A stretch of 64,000 nt of DNA, from the NCBI RefSeq assembly GCF_037975245.1, contig NC_092570.1, positions 16,967,418 through 17,031,417 of the forward strand, in the 5' to 3' direction. Position 1 is the stretch's first letter, and each line of letters starts with the position of its first letter. Of the stretch, positions 22,500 to 34,489 are shown piece after piece. The position numbers and the translations under genes were made by a program. The notes under the pieces are model-generated. The model saw only the letters and a program-made list of their open reading frames with translations. It was not told the origin of the DNA and made no database searches. The DNA is from Apostichopus japonicus (lineage: Eukaryota; Echinodermata; Holothuroidea; Aspidochirotida; Stichopodidae).

Positions 22500-23115
22500 T
22501 TTTCTAACCTCTGTTGGGTCAAAATGACATCATCACTTTCAATTCTCATTCATCTAGCAACATTTAGAGTTGTTAAAAAGTTATTTCCAATTAAGAAGAA
22601 TCATTATGTTTGGTTATAAATTATTAACCATAAATCAGAGGAAACCACATGCCGTCAATATGTTTTTCCCCTCATAGATTGCAGGTTAGTTAGATTGTGT
22701 CAGACCTGCACTTCTGTTACCTGGTTTCTTCAGAATATCGAAAACTTAAGAAGACAATAGGAAGGCAGCTATAAGCAAGCCAAAATTCTCTAAACTACTC
22801 CTTTTATAAAACCATTTTGATTGATTCAAATGTACTACCCCATCAGCCCATTTTGATTGATTGAACTGTACTACTCCATGAATTTCAACTTGCCATTCAT
22901 CTAGCAATGTTAAAAGTAGCTAAGTCATTTAAATTAAGAAAAATCTTTCATCCATTTGTTTGTTTTCGTTTAAACTCCTTTGGCCTGAGTCAAATGGCGG
23001 CATTACTTTAACGTCCCATTCCCTAGCAACGTTTAGACTTTTTAAAGTCATTTATTAATGTAAGAATCATTACGCTTGGTTTTATTGATCGACCTTAGGT
23101 CAACTGAAAAAACTA
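22500..23115. repeat. Three diverged copies of a ~200-bp unit
   Basis: The segment CATCTAGCAACATTTAGAG followed by AGTTATTTCCAATTAAGAA-type text appears near 22550, 22905 and 23025 (there as CCTAGCAACGTTTAGAC). Between them lie recurrent TTTTGATTGATT and CTACTCC pieces. The copies are strongly diverged. The rest of 22090-23617 shows no gene; a TTGAATTGAATTGAAT run near 23400 may mark a LINE 3' end. Confidence 0.5.
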
Positions 23116-24160
23116 TATGCCGTCGAAGGTCAAGTCAGACAGGTGAATCTCAGGTCACCTGGGCCACTCTGGATGTCTCCATTATTCCTTAAGCCTAACT
23201 GCATACTATGGAAATGAGAATTTATTCTTGATCCCCCTTTGTACCCTTAATTGCCTACGGGCCCGGGCTATATTTATCTGATTATAAGGGGATTCACATC
23301 CTACAAGCTTTTAGTAGCTTCCTTGTGTAATCCCCTCAACCATTTATCATGTTTAAGTCTCCTGTACATTCTTTGAACATTGTTGGTTGAAATACAGTTG
23401 AATTGAATTGAATCTCCTAACATCTGTTTTGAAGCCACCATCTTGATATGTTTAATCTGCAAAGAATATTGATTAACACAAAATATCGCCGGTGATTCCC
23501 CGGGGTTACAACACACTTAAAAGTAAACATGTTGTCTTGATTACACATGAGCACTATCGGCTCCAAAAAGGATATTTGGGGGGGGGGGGGTGATAGTAAA
23601 CAAGAGAAAGATACACAAAGCCTCTCGTTGGTTCCATTGCTTGCTTTCTTGCTTTGTTCTGTTCTATTGTGGTGGTTCGTACGATCACTCAACAATTGAC
23701 GCGATATGCTATGTATACGTCAATCGTTTCCATAGTGACGGGTAAATAATCAAATCGAGTCAATACGTGACGCAAATTGTGTCCTCATTTGTAAACTCAA
23801 TCTTGATTTCGTCACATAAAAGAATCTCAACATCCGCTTCCAGTGATTAAAGTACCAAAACGTGTGGCCCCATTAGTTTTTCTCACGGTCAACTTTAACA
23901 AATCTTCTCGGTACCGGGTCTTGAGATTTGAATGGAACAGTAAATAGGGCTCTATGAAAGACTTCATAGAACGACCTCGATGGTTGTCGCAGTAACAGTC
24001 TGTTAAACAACCTAAAGAAGGTTATTGCCTTTCTCTTCAACATCTTTTTGATGACCTGATTACTTGCAGACTTGCAGTTATTTCAGCCTGGACACTGTAT
24101 AATATCTTTGAGCTCTGTAATATTTTGATATATCGTTGTTATGTATCCTCCTCAACATAT

Positions 24161-24630
24161 GGTAGCATACGCCCATTGAAAGCCCCATTGACTTACACAC
24201 TAAATCACAAAAGTAATGTGGTCTCTAAGTCTAGATAGAAGTTTTCACTAGCTTAACGCTACCCATCACCGGATAGCTGACAAATTGGCCTTTCATGGCA
24301 CCATCAATTTTCCGTATAATGACCGTGTAGATTTTTTGCTATCCGAGCCGGAAGTTTTTGTCACTTGTAAACAAACCTCTTCACTCAGTGGTAAACAAAT
24401 TTCCTACGCTGCTCCTGGGAGGCCTAAAGGGGTCTAAAATTGCCTCAATTGACCCAATTATCTCACCACATGTACTTCCATTCATGCTCTTCAACATGCA
24501 AGCCACAAAAAACTAGATCATGATTGATAACAGGTCACAAAAGATGTTCTCCTGCTGCTTTTTGGCACTTTTCCTGAGATAGGAGAACAATCGAGCGGAT
24601 GGATATAGACTCTAATAGGAGTATGCCACC
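24161..24630. mobile_element. MITE-like insertion with inverted ends
   Basis: The left end GGTAGCATACGCCCATT and the reverse complement of the right end, GGTGGCATACTCCTATT, match at 14 of 17 positions. The flanks share ATAT. Copy A at about 1160 reads AAGATATATGCTCTG without the insert, an empty site. No transposase frame. The superfamily is not assigned; the ATAT could be a 4-bp duplication or a TA-type one in a TA-rich site. Confidence 0.7.
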
Positions 24631-26808
24631 ATATATACTCTGTGGTATAGCGCCATGTAAGGAGAAGAAACAAAATGGCCGAATAAAGTAATATTCCTAT
24701 ACACAAATCGATCTCTGTTTTCCTTGAACAACACTATATCCTCATCGATCTTGTCTTTTCTCTGTCAGTGTACTGCATTTTTAGTTGGAATATTTGCTTC
24801 GAAAATGCTCTGTTTGTATATGGCTTGAGACAGAGTGATCGGTTTAGATACTGCTTATCCAGACATTTTCGTTGCACTTCTGTCGTGTTATTAATCCCAG
24901 ATCCGTCTTACCATCGGAGTCTCACTGTTGCCATGCAGCAGAATATTGAATATGTAACAAACCAACCATATTCTATGAAGAGCCGTATATGAAAATATAC
25001 GACTTTGATTCTATGCATGAAAGAGGGCTCTCGCTGTATTATCCCTTCGTGTGCAGGGCACTTGGGTCCCATTGACTGTGTTTTTCGTCTGGTAAAAAGC
25101 CTTAAATAGTCTGACGATGACCAAAAACGAGTCTCTTCTTTGTAGCATTCTCCACGAGGAGATCTCGGCTTTGTGAAGCCGGAGCGAAGGGGGTTTCCTT
25201 GCGTCCACTTTCAATATATATTGAAGATATTCTATGTAATGCAAATAAGGTAACCGTTTTCTCATTTTCACTTCGTTCTTTTTTTGCCAACTAAGATTTC
25301 TTTTAACTTTGTTTTAACACTAGATCGAGGTCCCTGAGCCCGTGCCCATCTGGTCCAATGGGAAATCCGGTACTGGAAACTTTTGAATCGACCCTAAAAG
25401 ATATATCAAAATGCTTCCTCTATGCCATATGGGCTTCTATTTAGATACATGCTATTCAAGGGCTGCCATGGTATAAGATTACAAGCTTCGTTAATGTTAA
25501 GTCATTGCTGATTGAAGGGCTCTCACGGTGGTAGTTTAAGTGTATACTAGCCTGTAATCTTTCATCTCCAAAAATATGTTATTTATACTGTATGAAATTA
25601 AAATTGGTCTAAAGTAATCGCCTCCCCCTCCCCTCCTCTCCCCTTCATGGGTTTTAGTATCATCACACCAGGGTTTGGTGTAAGATTTTACTCATTCTGT
25701 ACAGAAGACACTTTTCTGCCATTACTTGCCACTGTCTCTCTCTTGAAGCTAGATCAAAGTTTGTGGAAATAATCCAGATAGATTTTAATTGAATTGCTAG
25801 TAAATGAAATTTAAAATATGTGCTTCTTTTGGGAATGATTACACAATCCGCAAACGAAACATGATCTAACGAACATGCCATATGCTATACTTGACGAGCT
25901 TCCTCATTTTTGAAACTTGCTGCCCTACAACTATATATTGTATCACCGTGTGTTTCAGCAGTGAAGCCTTGAAAAAGTGAGGGCGCTTTGCGTTGTACGG
26001 CAGAAACCAGATTATATGTACGTCTTCATACATACATTTTGCATTCGACTTTGAAATTTGAAAGTGATTTTACCCGTTTTTCGAAGAGTACTAGGTGTAC
26101 TTTCACAACAGCGCCATGTTGTGGCGATCAGAGTGGTAAGAACTATATACTCCTGACTTAAGAACCAGCTTTGAAACTTTATTTTTAATATTTATTTTTA
26201 ATTTTGCATGCAGCTGTTAGTTTAATGTTCATGTTGCAAAGTGAGTAGTAGTTTATGCTGGTTAACAGATCCCACTTTATGAAGTGTGAGCCCACAATGT
26301 CTACATTAAGTCACATTCATCAAAGGATAAAATGTTAGCACGAGTAGTGGCTTAGGCAAACAGCCTATAACATGCATGACTGTCCAGAATATACCTGGCT
26401 AGGCTGAGTAGGCTTTGGCCTACCTCAAAACTGGGATTACCGACTAGGATACCTTGACAGTATTTGGGAGTAGGTTGCAAACGGAGGATGTGTTTAAATA
26501 TTTGTACAATTCTAGATATGTTAATAGACTGAAATATTCTAGGCTTAAGTTAAGACCTAGGCTAACCTCAGTTAAGACAAGGCTACGTACATAGGCTTAT
26601 GTTAGGCTAAGCCTATTTTCCTAGTGTTGAATTATTAGTGATAAGCCCAGGACATCATTACCGTCACCCCATGTTATTCTGGTATGTGGATCTATCGTTA
26701 ATGAAAATGAGGTGGTGATATTTGTTGTCCTGGTCGGTCTATGGCATAGGCTAACAATATCCAGGTCCAGTGAATAACAATAGGCCTACAGCAGCTGAGC
26801 AGACGATC

Positions 26809-27024
26809 TGTAATGTAAGGATTCTGAAGAATCTATATACGATACTTATGTTCGCATTGTGAGCTATGAGATACAGCTGATGCAAGCTAGCAGATTGTGA
26901 ACGACTTATTATCTAAGATCACGGAACCCGTAAAATAAAATAAACAGACATAACCAGAAGAATCGTGTTCATCTTTATTTATTGTTATTCTTAGTACCTG
27001 AAGGTCTAAGCGCATAACACTACA
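26809..27024 (+). repeat. 5' LTR
   Basis: Starts TGTAATGTAAGG, ends CACTACA, with AATAAA-type signals near 26936. It matches 31328-31543 base for base as far as I can read. Confidence 0.95.
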
Positions 27025-27040
27025 TGGTGTCAGAAGTAAG
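27025..27040 (+). promoter_or_regulatory. Primer binding site, leucine tRNA type
   Basis: TGGTGTCAGAAGT lies directly after the 5' LTR with no gap. It is complementary to the known 3' end of animal tRNA-Leu (ACTTCTGACACCA). Confidence 0.8.
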
Positions 27041-27278
27041 CGATTTTAAGCGGAAATTGGCGAAAATCCTTGCTGGTAAGTCAATTTTTATCGACTGTCT
27101 GGAGAACGTGTCTGGAGAACGTGTCGAAGTGAACAGGGTAACTGTATGGTACATACAGCATTGTTATATTGTCTTGGTAGGCTACAAAGCTGCCGTGAGT
27201 AACATATACCGTTGGGCCTATACAATAACATTAACGCTATTATCTGGGCACTAGTATTAACTGCCGTTCGTCACAAAT

Positions 27279-29189
27279 ATGGCCACCCAATTCCAAATAA
27301 CCCCACCAGGGACATTTTCCTTCAAAAGTGAGGATTGGGAGCAGTGGATCAAACGATTTGAAAGATTTCGATCAGCGAGTGGGCTTTCAGAAAAACCATC
27401 AGTCACACAAGTGGACATGTTGATATACTGTATGGGGGAACAGGCGGAGGAAATTTTCAATAGTTTCACCTTTCCGCCCATTGTGGTTGTCACAGAGAGT
27501 GAGGGAAGTCAGAGTACACCTCAGAGTCCATCCTATTCAGACGTGAAGGACAAATTTCAAAGCCATTTTATTGCTCGTAGAAATGTGATCTATGAAAGGG
27601 CCAAATTCAATAAGAGATGTCAAATGGAGGGGGAGACAGTGGATGAATTCATCACTGGGCTATATAAGCTGTCAGAGCATTGTAATTACGGAACGCTAAA
27701 AGAGGAGCTAATTAGAGACAGACTTGTAGTTGGCCTCCGAGACTCCAGATTACAGCAGAAACTGCAGCTAGACAGCGCCCTCACATTAGAATCAGCAAAA
27801 AGGACGGCAAGACTACACGAAGTTGTTCGTAAGGAACACGAAGTTTTGACAGCTAAGGATCAAGTGCTGATAAACCAGACCAGCAGAAGGGAAAGCAGTC
27901 CCAGCACAAGGAAGTGTGGAAAATGTGGTTACAGTGCTAACCACACTGCGTGTCCTGCTAAGGAAGACAAGTGTAATAAGTGCAAGAAAATGGGTCATTG
28001 GGCAAGGTGTTGTAAAACAAAATACAAGCAGCATAGGAATTTTAGGAAACAGGCACAGGACCAAGGAAACCCAAAATTAGTTAAACCTAAGCCAAGAGCG
28101 GTAAAATATGTAGAAGTAGATGTCTCAGACGAAGACGATCCTGGGGAGATCAACTACACGTTTATTGGTCAATTGGACAATGGAAGAGCAAAGACAAAAT
28201 CATGGACAATTGATGTTTATGTTAATGATGTCAAGGTAAAGTTTGCTATTGATACAGGGGCTGATGAATCAATCATTCCTGAAAGTATGTACAACAAGCT
28301 TAATTTAAACACTAGTTTAAGTAAAACAGATAAAGTTTTACATGGTGCTAATAAGTCTAGGCTGGAGTGCATGGGTAAAGTTGACGTTGATTTTCGAGCT
28401 AATAACAGATCCTCCAACCAATCTATGTATGTGGTCAAAGATTGCACCACAGCCTTATTTGGCAAACCAGCTATCGAAGCATTAGATGTAGTGAGAATTG
28501 TTAATAACGTAGAGGTGGAGAAACACCATCCAAAGTTATTTTCTGGTCTGGGGGTTATGAAGGGTGAGTACAATATCAAGCTTGCAGAGGGTTATGTGCC
28601 ACACGCAGTCAATGCACCTAGAAAGATAGCATCAGTTCCTTTGTACAAAATAATTAAGGGTAAACTACAAAAACTAGAAAATGAGGGAATCATTTTCAAA
28701 GTAAATGAACCAACTGAGTTTTGCTCACCAATGGTCCCGGTCCCTAAGAGGGATAAAAAGGGAAATGTGGTGGACGTCAGAATATGTGTTGATTACACAA
28801 AACTGAACCAGTATGTGAAAACAGAGAAATTCATGATACCAAGTACTAGCGAAGTACTTAGTAGACTACCTGGGGCTAAGATCTTTAGCAAGCTTGATGC
28901 TAATTCATGGTTCCACCAAATTCCCTTGACAGAGTCATCCAAGCTTCTAACCACATTCATCACACCGTTTGGGCGATTTGCCTATAGTCGAATGCCATTT
29001 GGCATAACATCTGCTCCTGAGCATGCACAAAAGAGACTTGCTCAGTTACTAGATGATCTAGAGGGTGTTGAAGTGTTCATTGACGATATCTTGATTCATG
29101 CACCAAATCAGGACTTGCATGATGCTCGATTAGGTGAAGTCCTAAATCGATTAGATAAAGCTGGCATGACTCTGAACAAGGCTAAGTGA
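27279..29189 (+). CDS. Gag, protease and reverse transcriptase part of gypsy polyprotein
   Basis: 636 codons from ATG to an early TGA. A Gag-like N-terminal region is followed by two zinc knuckles around residues 213-245, the second in C-x2-C-x4-H-x4-C form (CNKCKKMGHWARCC). The aspartic protease motif is DTGAD near residue 325. RT motifs include ICVDYTKLN, SKLDANSWFHQI, MPFGITSAP and the catalytic FIDDIL near residue 600. The stop is caused by a 2-base loss (or 1-base gain) near 29187, within the RT thumb region. The rest of the product is found in another frame directly downstream, so this is a damaging change and not a Gag/Pol boundary shift. Confidence 0.95.
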   Translation: MATQFQITPPGTFSFKSEDWEQWIKRFERFRSASGLSEKPSVTQVDMLIYCMGEQAEEIFNSFTFPPIVVVTESEGSQSTPQSPSYSDVKDKFQSHFIARRNVIYERAKFNKRCQMEGETVDEFITGLYKLSEHCNYGTLKEELIRDRLVVGLRDSRLQQKLQLDSALTLESAKRTARLHEVVRKEHEVLTAKDQVLINQTSRRESSPSTRKCGKCGYSANHTACPAKEDKCNKCKKMGHWARCCKTKYKQHRNFRKQAQDQGNPKLVKPKPRAVKYVEVDVSDEDDPGEINYTFIGQLDNGRAKTKSWTIDVYVNDVKVKFAIDTGADESIIPESMYNKLNLNTSLSKTDKVLHGANKSRLECMGKVDVDFRANNRSSNQSMYVVKDCTTALFGKPAIEALDVVRIVNNVEVEKHHPKLFSGLGVMKGEYNIKLAEGYVPHAVNAPRKIASVPLYKIIKGKLQKLENEGIIFKVNEPTEFCSPMVPVPKRDKKGNVVDVRICVDYTKLNQYVKTEKFMIPSTSEVLSRLPGAKIFSKLDANSWFHQIPLTESSKLLTTFITPFGRFAYSRMPFGITSAPEHAQKRLAQLLDDLEGVEVFIDDILIHAPNQDLHDARLGEVLNRLDKAGMTLNKAK

Positions 29190-31302
29190 GATAAGTAAGA
29201 AATCAATTCAGTTTGTAGGACACATTGTTTCAGACAATGGTATCTTACCTGATCCTGAGAAAACCAAGGCACTGAGAGATATGCCTAGGCCTGAAAATAT
29301 CCATGATGTACGTAGATTTTTGGGCATTGTGAATCAATTTAGCAAGTTTTCACCAAAATTATCGGATCTCAGTCAACCCATTAGGGAACTGCTACAAAAG
29401 GACAAGCAGTGGGTATGGAATGAACCTCAAGAAAGGTCATTTAATGAGATTAAGTTAGAATGCCTAAGCGGCACATGTCTTGCATTGTTTGATCCTAACC
29501 TGGAAACAAAAGTGGCAAGTGATGCTTCAAAACGAGGGTTAGGTGCCTGCTTGTACCAGAGGCAACAAGGAGGAGAGTGGAGACTAGTATTTTGCGCATC
29601 AAGGTCTGTTACCAGTGCTGAAAGCAATTATGCTCCCATCGAAAGGGAAGCACTTGGTGTTACCTGGGCTTGTGATACATTTGCAAACTTTCTTATTGGT
29701 ATGAAGTTCAAGATTGAAACTGACCATAAACCACTAGTCTCTCTATTGGGTCTGAAAGATCTCAATCAGCTCCCACCAAGGATACAAAGGTTTAGAATCA
29801 GGTTGATGAGGTACAACTATGACATAAGTCATATCCCAGGGAAAGAGTTAGTTGTCCCTGATGCACTCTCTAGAGCACCCTGTGGCGAAATATCTATGAG
29901 TGACAATCTAGAGGGGGAAGTGCAGTCCTATGCCAATTACATTATATCTGAGTTGCCAGTTAATAATTCATATTTGACTAAGATTCAACAAGAACAAGTG
30001 AATGATCCTGTATGTATCAAGCTAATTGAATATTGTACAGATGGCTGGCCAGATAAACCACAATTGTCTGGGGCTTTAAAAGGTTATTACCCATTTAGGG
30101 GAGAAATTACATACAACAATCTCCTTCTAAGGGGCCCTAGAATCATCATCCCTAGCTCGTTAAGGTTAGAAGTCCTAGACTTCATCCATGAAGGGCATCA
30201 GGGGATTGTGAAGTGTAGAGAGCGTGCAAAGCAATCAGTGTGGTGGCCGGGTATCAGCTCCCAAATAGGTGACCTAGTGTACAAGTGTCACACGTGTGCC
30301 CACCAGGCTCGGGAGGTCAAGGAGCCCATGATGCCTTCTCAGTTTCCATCACGCCCATGGGAGAGGGTAGCAGCAGATTTGTATTATCTGCAGGATAGTA
30401 CTTACCTATTGGTAGTGGATTATTATTCAAGGTACATAGAAGTAGCCAAGCATACTTCCACATCCAAATCATCTGATATTATCATGCATTTGCAGTCCAT
30501 GTTCAGTCGTCATGGTATCCCAGATGTATTCCGTTCTGATAATGGACCACAGTTCATTAGCAGTGAGTTTAAGGCATTTAGTAAGAAATATGGATTCACA
30601 CACATTACTAGTAGCCCTTTGTATAGTCAGTCTAACGGGGAAGCTAAACGAGCTGTCCAAACAGTGAAAGGATTAATTAAGAAGTCAAAAGATCCTTATC
30701 TAGCACTTATGGCATACAGAGCTACTCCCCTAGCAAACGGGTATAGTCCATCTGAGTTATTGTTTGGTCGAAGGATAAAGACAACCTTACCAGTTGCTCC
30801 TTCCCAGCTGGTACCCCAGATACCTGACAAGAACAAACTAGAGGCTTTTGAAATGAGTAAGCGTCAATATTTAAAAGACAATTATGACAAAAGCCATAGA
30901 ACCAAGTCTCTTGAAGAGATACCACCAGGTACCCAGGTTTTTATTAAAGACATGAACACTCATGGGGTTGTAGATAGATTATTAGAGGAACCCCGTTCAT
31001 ATCTGGTGTCTTCACCAAGGGGTAATCTGCGAAGAAACAGGAAACACATCATCAACTGCAATCTTTGTAGTCATGATGGAAATCTTGTTGATTTTGAACC
31101 AAACATCAGTCAATATGATGAAAGTACTAATGAGCAAACTGAGTCACTAACCACAGGTCCTATTGCTCAACCATCAACACAGATGCAGAGTGAAACTTCT
31201 AAAGAGTTACCAAGCTATTCTCAAAGTAGCTCACCTAGACCTAAACAATATAGAACTAGATCAGGTCGATTGGTTAAACCAAAAACTTGGAATCTTGATT
31301 AG
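29190..31302 (+). CDS. RNase H and integrase part of gypsy polyprotein (frameshifted)
   Basis: The frame is open from about 29190; the first ATG is at 29281. The RNase H shows DASKRGLGAC near residue 81 of the ATG-started frame and TDHKPLVSL near 150. The integrase has an HHCC zinc finger (HEGHQGIVKC then CHTC, about 303-340) and a DDE core: AADLYY (D near 366), FRSDNGPQF (D near 420) and NGEAKR (E near 454), a D-D-35-E spacing. The C-terminal tail is charged. It ends with TAG 25 bp before the 3' LTR. The start at 29281 is unlikely to be used; normally this part would be made as a fusion with the upstream frame. Confidence 0.92.
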
Positions 31303-31327
31303 GCATGTTGTATGCTTGGGTTGGGGA

Positions 31328-31543
31328 TGTAATGTAAGGATTCTGAAGAATCTATATACGATACTTATGTTCGCATTGTGAGCTATGAGATACAGCTGAT
31401 GCAAGCTAGCAGATTGTGAACGACTTATTATCTAAGATCACGGAACCCGTAAAATAAAATAAACAGACATAACCAGAAGAATCGTGTTCATCTTTATTTA
31501 TTGTTATTCTTAGTACCTGAAGGTCTAAGCGCATAACACTACA
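31328..31543 (+). repeat. 3' LTR
   Basis: Same 216 bp as the 5' LTR, preceded by a G-rich tract (GGGTTGGGGA) that may be the polypurine primer. Confidence 0.95.
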
Positions 31544-31894
31544 CGATCGACACTAGCAAAGTAATGACATTCCTATGTAATTGCTTCTACTTTCACTTCC
31601 TGTGAAACTGCAGTCCACTGACACATTTTTGACGATTTATGCACCCAAATGTGGCACACGATATCGCCATTTTGAGTGATTTCTGTCAACTTTGTCACTT
31701 TAGTTATGTCATAGACGTAGTGCTTGTATTACTCGCTTGTACTTTCTTGCCGGTCAAGCAAAACGCCATCAGTTGAATGATTGGCTGCAGTATACGTCGC
31801 ATGGCGTCATCCTTCCTACTTCAAATTCTATGGTGTTAGTATCCCTACAACCAAATAACAGATGTGTTCCTTCGGCAGTGCCCTGTAAGTCCGC

Positions 31895-32160
31895 ATGCAT
31901 GACGTCACATCTACAGAGTAAGCCTAGCTTACTACTTTACCATCACCATGTACGTACCAAACTACCGATTAGTAGGCTAGGCTAGTAGTATCGTCACATC
32001 TACAGAGTAAGCCTAGCCTACTAATATACTATTACCATGTACATTCCAAACTACCGATTAGTAGGGTAGGCTAGTAGTATCGTCACATCTACAGAGTAAG
32101 CCTAGCCTATTACTATACCATTACCAGGTACGTAGCCTACCAAACTAACGCTTAGTAAGG
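31895..32160. repeat. Three tandem ~90-bp palindromic units
   Basis: CGTCACATCTACAGAGTAAG recurs at 31902, 31992 and 32081. Each unit has GCCTAGCCTACTAAT on the left and ATTAGTAGGnTAGGCTAG on the right, an inverted pair that could form a hairpin. The rest of 31830-32600 has no recognised gene. Confidence 0.8.
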
Positions 32161-32605
32161 TAATGGTATCGTCAATGAACACGTTTTCACGCAGGCCGAC
32201 CACCATGTTACTGAGTTTTAGTGATAGTGCAGTGATGATATTCCCCAGTACCATGACATTAGAAATAATTATACAGATGTTGGTTGAAGTAGCAGTTGGC
32301 AAGTAGTTATTCTGCAGGTAAAAACACCATTCACTGATGTCGCTAGTACTGTAAGGAATGTATAACTATAGGTCTCGATGTTGACGTCATACATGGTATT
32401 TTGGTCTTACAGGGCGTGTGGTTTCTTATCAGAATCTTCTTCTGTCTGTCCACTCGCAGAACCAGTACCTGCAACAAAACATAGTTGGCTTGAAAGCTAT
32501 ATTTTAGTGAAAACGTTTATCCAAAAACATGCTAAATACCATAGGATACTGATTGACTACTTCATGCGGATGACGTTTTCATCAAGTCTGGTCCTATAAC
32601 AGGTG

Positions 32606-33720
32606 CGTATCCAGGGGGGGCGTTGGGGGCGCGCGCCCCCCGGGTAAGGAAAAGAGGAGAGAAAAAAAAGAAGAAAAAAGGGAAAAGGAGGGGGAAAAAG
32701 AAAAGGAGGAGAGAAAGGAAGGGAAAAGAAAGAGAAAAAAAAAGAGAGAAAAAGGAGAAAAGGAGGGAGTAGAAGATAGCCAAGACCTCGGGAAGAGAAA
32801 GAGGAACAGTCATAGTTAAAGCGCTGATCCCTATTATATACACAGGGTAGCCAGTGACAGATCAAGGATTACGGAGGGGGTGTGTGACTCACCCTACCCC
32901 TGACACCGACAACTCCATTTTTGACGTTTCCATTTTTACTCTCTCACTAATGTATCTATATAAATACTATATATGGTCTATCATAACGCGCGTGTGTGTA
33001 TGGACGCCTTAAACAGTTGTACAATTGTGTTATATGGAACCAACTGTGGCTGGTCTTGAACTCGACCGAGTCGTCGGGGAACATGACGCATTTCGGGAAG
33101 GGGGCGACCGCCCCCCCCCCCCCGAAGCAAATTTTCTTTATGACATCGCTAGTAATTTCAAAATAGACAATGCTTATAGATGCAACTTACAAGGCCTGGG
33201 AAGTGTTATTTCCAGCGATCTGGGAGGCATTTTTGACCATTTTTTTTTACGCTTCGCGCCAACTGATGGTGGCGCTTCGCTTAGATAGTTTGCCTGCAGG
33301 CTTCGCCCCTCCCTTGACAATTACTCGCTACACGCCTGTTCGAATTTGTAAAGCAAAGAGCAGATATAACATCATATCAGTGAGCATTGAAATGCATGTT
33401 CCACGATGAACAGCCTCAAAAACTGTCTATGTGTGTAGTCAAAGGCGTAGGAGCCCAATTGGATTTGGGGCTGTAACGACTTGCTCGAAAAAAAAAAGCC
33501 AAAAATTTTCGCGCGCGGAGCGCGCGTTCAACATATCGATGCCAATATCATATAAGCAAGTATCGGTCATTACATTGCATGCCATCGTGTACCGCACGGT
33601 CCGTGAAAGTTCCACAGTATATCGCCGGATGCTAATGTAAACAACCAAATGTCTTATGTAGATGCAGAAAAGCATACAGATCCATTTAGGTCAAAACTCT
33701 CTTTTACAGTAGTAATGTCG
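32606..33720. repeat. G-rich dispersed repeat, copy 1
   Basis: Begins CAGGTGCGTATCCAGGGGGG, then a ~140-bp purine tract, then AGCCAGTGACAGATCAAGG, GACAACTCCATTTTTGACG and CTTACAAGGCCTGGGAAGTG segments, in the same order as 39010-39905. The AAGGCCTGGGAAGTG part is shared with the hAT-like element at 18935, so the block is likely built of nested non-autonomous hAT elements. The open frames in the purine tract are not genes. Confidence 0.7.
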
Positions 33721-34324
33721 GCCCAAGCTTAGAACTTTATTTTAATTACCAAGGAGATCATTTTTAAGCTATTCATTGCAATTTATTTTTCTTTCAGTAG
33801 GTGCCCGAAAAAATGGGAAACAATTTGGTTGCGGGGGGGGGGGGGGAATATCTGCTATTTTTTATATCCTTCAACCAAGTTTTATAATCGCCATTATAAG
33901 AGGTTGCAATATTTCTACACCAATAAACTAACTGTGTCGGAATTTTCCAAAATTTCCTCACCAACATTCTTCATCATACTTTCCTCTACTCGTGCAATTT
34001 TGACCTGTCTGTTAGGGGTTCAAGGAGGTTTTTCTATATTGCTTGTCCATAGATTGAATTTTCTGCAACATTATGGGTATGTTTTCAAGTGATTTTTATT
34101 CACGAGAAATGTGAATTTTCAAATTCTCAACAAATAATGGGCTGAAAACCTTGAAAATGGGGCTTTCCGATATTGTGGGCCGTGACGTAGAATCACCTAC
34201 AAAAGCAATGATCCATAGGACATGCAATCAGGTCGAACATGCCACTGGTGACAATCTTCAAAAAGGTTATGGATGGAAAAGAACTTTTGGGAAAAACTTG
34301 GTCCTCAGACAAAAGTGTACATCT

Positions 34325-34480
34325 GGTTGCTCATTTTCAAGCCCGAGAAGTGCCATTTCCGGTGATCTGGGGGGTATCAAAACCAGAAATTTTCTTGTAC
34401 GCTCCGCGCCAACCGATGGTGGCGCTCCGCTTAGATAGTAATTCGCGCCCCCCGGGTTAGAAAATCCTGGATACGCGCCT
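34325..34480. mobile_element. hAT-like element right end
   Basis: CCCGAGAAGTGCCATTTCCGG to CCTGGATACGCGCCTG repeats the 3' half and terminal inverted repeat of the family at 18935. The left end at 32609 (CAGGTGCGTATCCAGG) could be its partner, which would make one ~1.9-kb composite element, but no matching 8-bp flanks were found. Confidence 0.55.
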
Positions 34481-34489
34481 GTATAACCT

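Larger units (their letters stand above)
26809..31543 (+). mobile_element. Ty3/gypsy LTR retrotransposon, nearly intact
   Basis: 4735 bp, flanked by the 5-bp duplication CGATC (26804-26808 and 31544-31548). Copy A at about 4530 shows the empty site. The LTRs are 216 bp each and read as identical. Order is LTR, primer site, Gag-protease-RT, RNase H-integrase, LTR. That order, with integrase last, defines the Ty3/gypsy type. No envelope frame is present. One frameshift near 29187 splits the polyprotein. A relation to the Mag/SURL group of marine invertebrates is plausible but not shown. Confidence 0.95.
23617..31830. repeat. Copy B of the duplicated block, with two insertions
   Basis: Collinear with 1-4790. 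It carries a 470-bp element at 24161-24630 and a Ty3/gypsy retrotransposon at 26809-31543, and it lacks the LINE and SINE of copy A. Removing the retrotransposon leaves about 3.5 kb. A ~45-bp piece near 25100-25150 is present here and missing in copy A. Confidence 0.85.
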
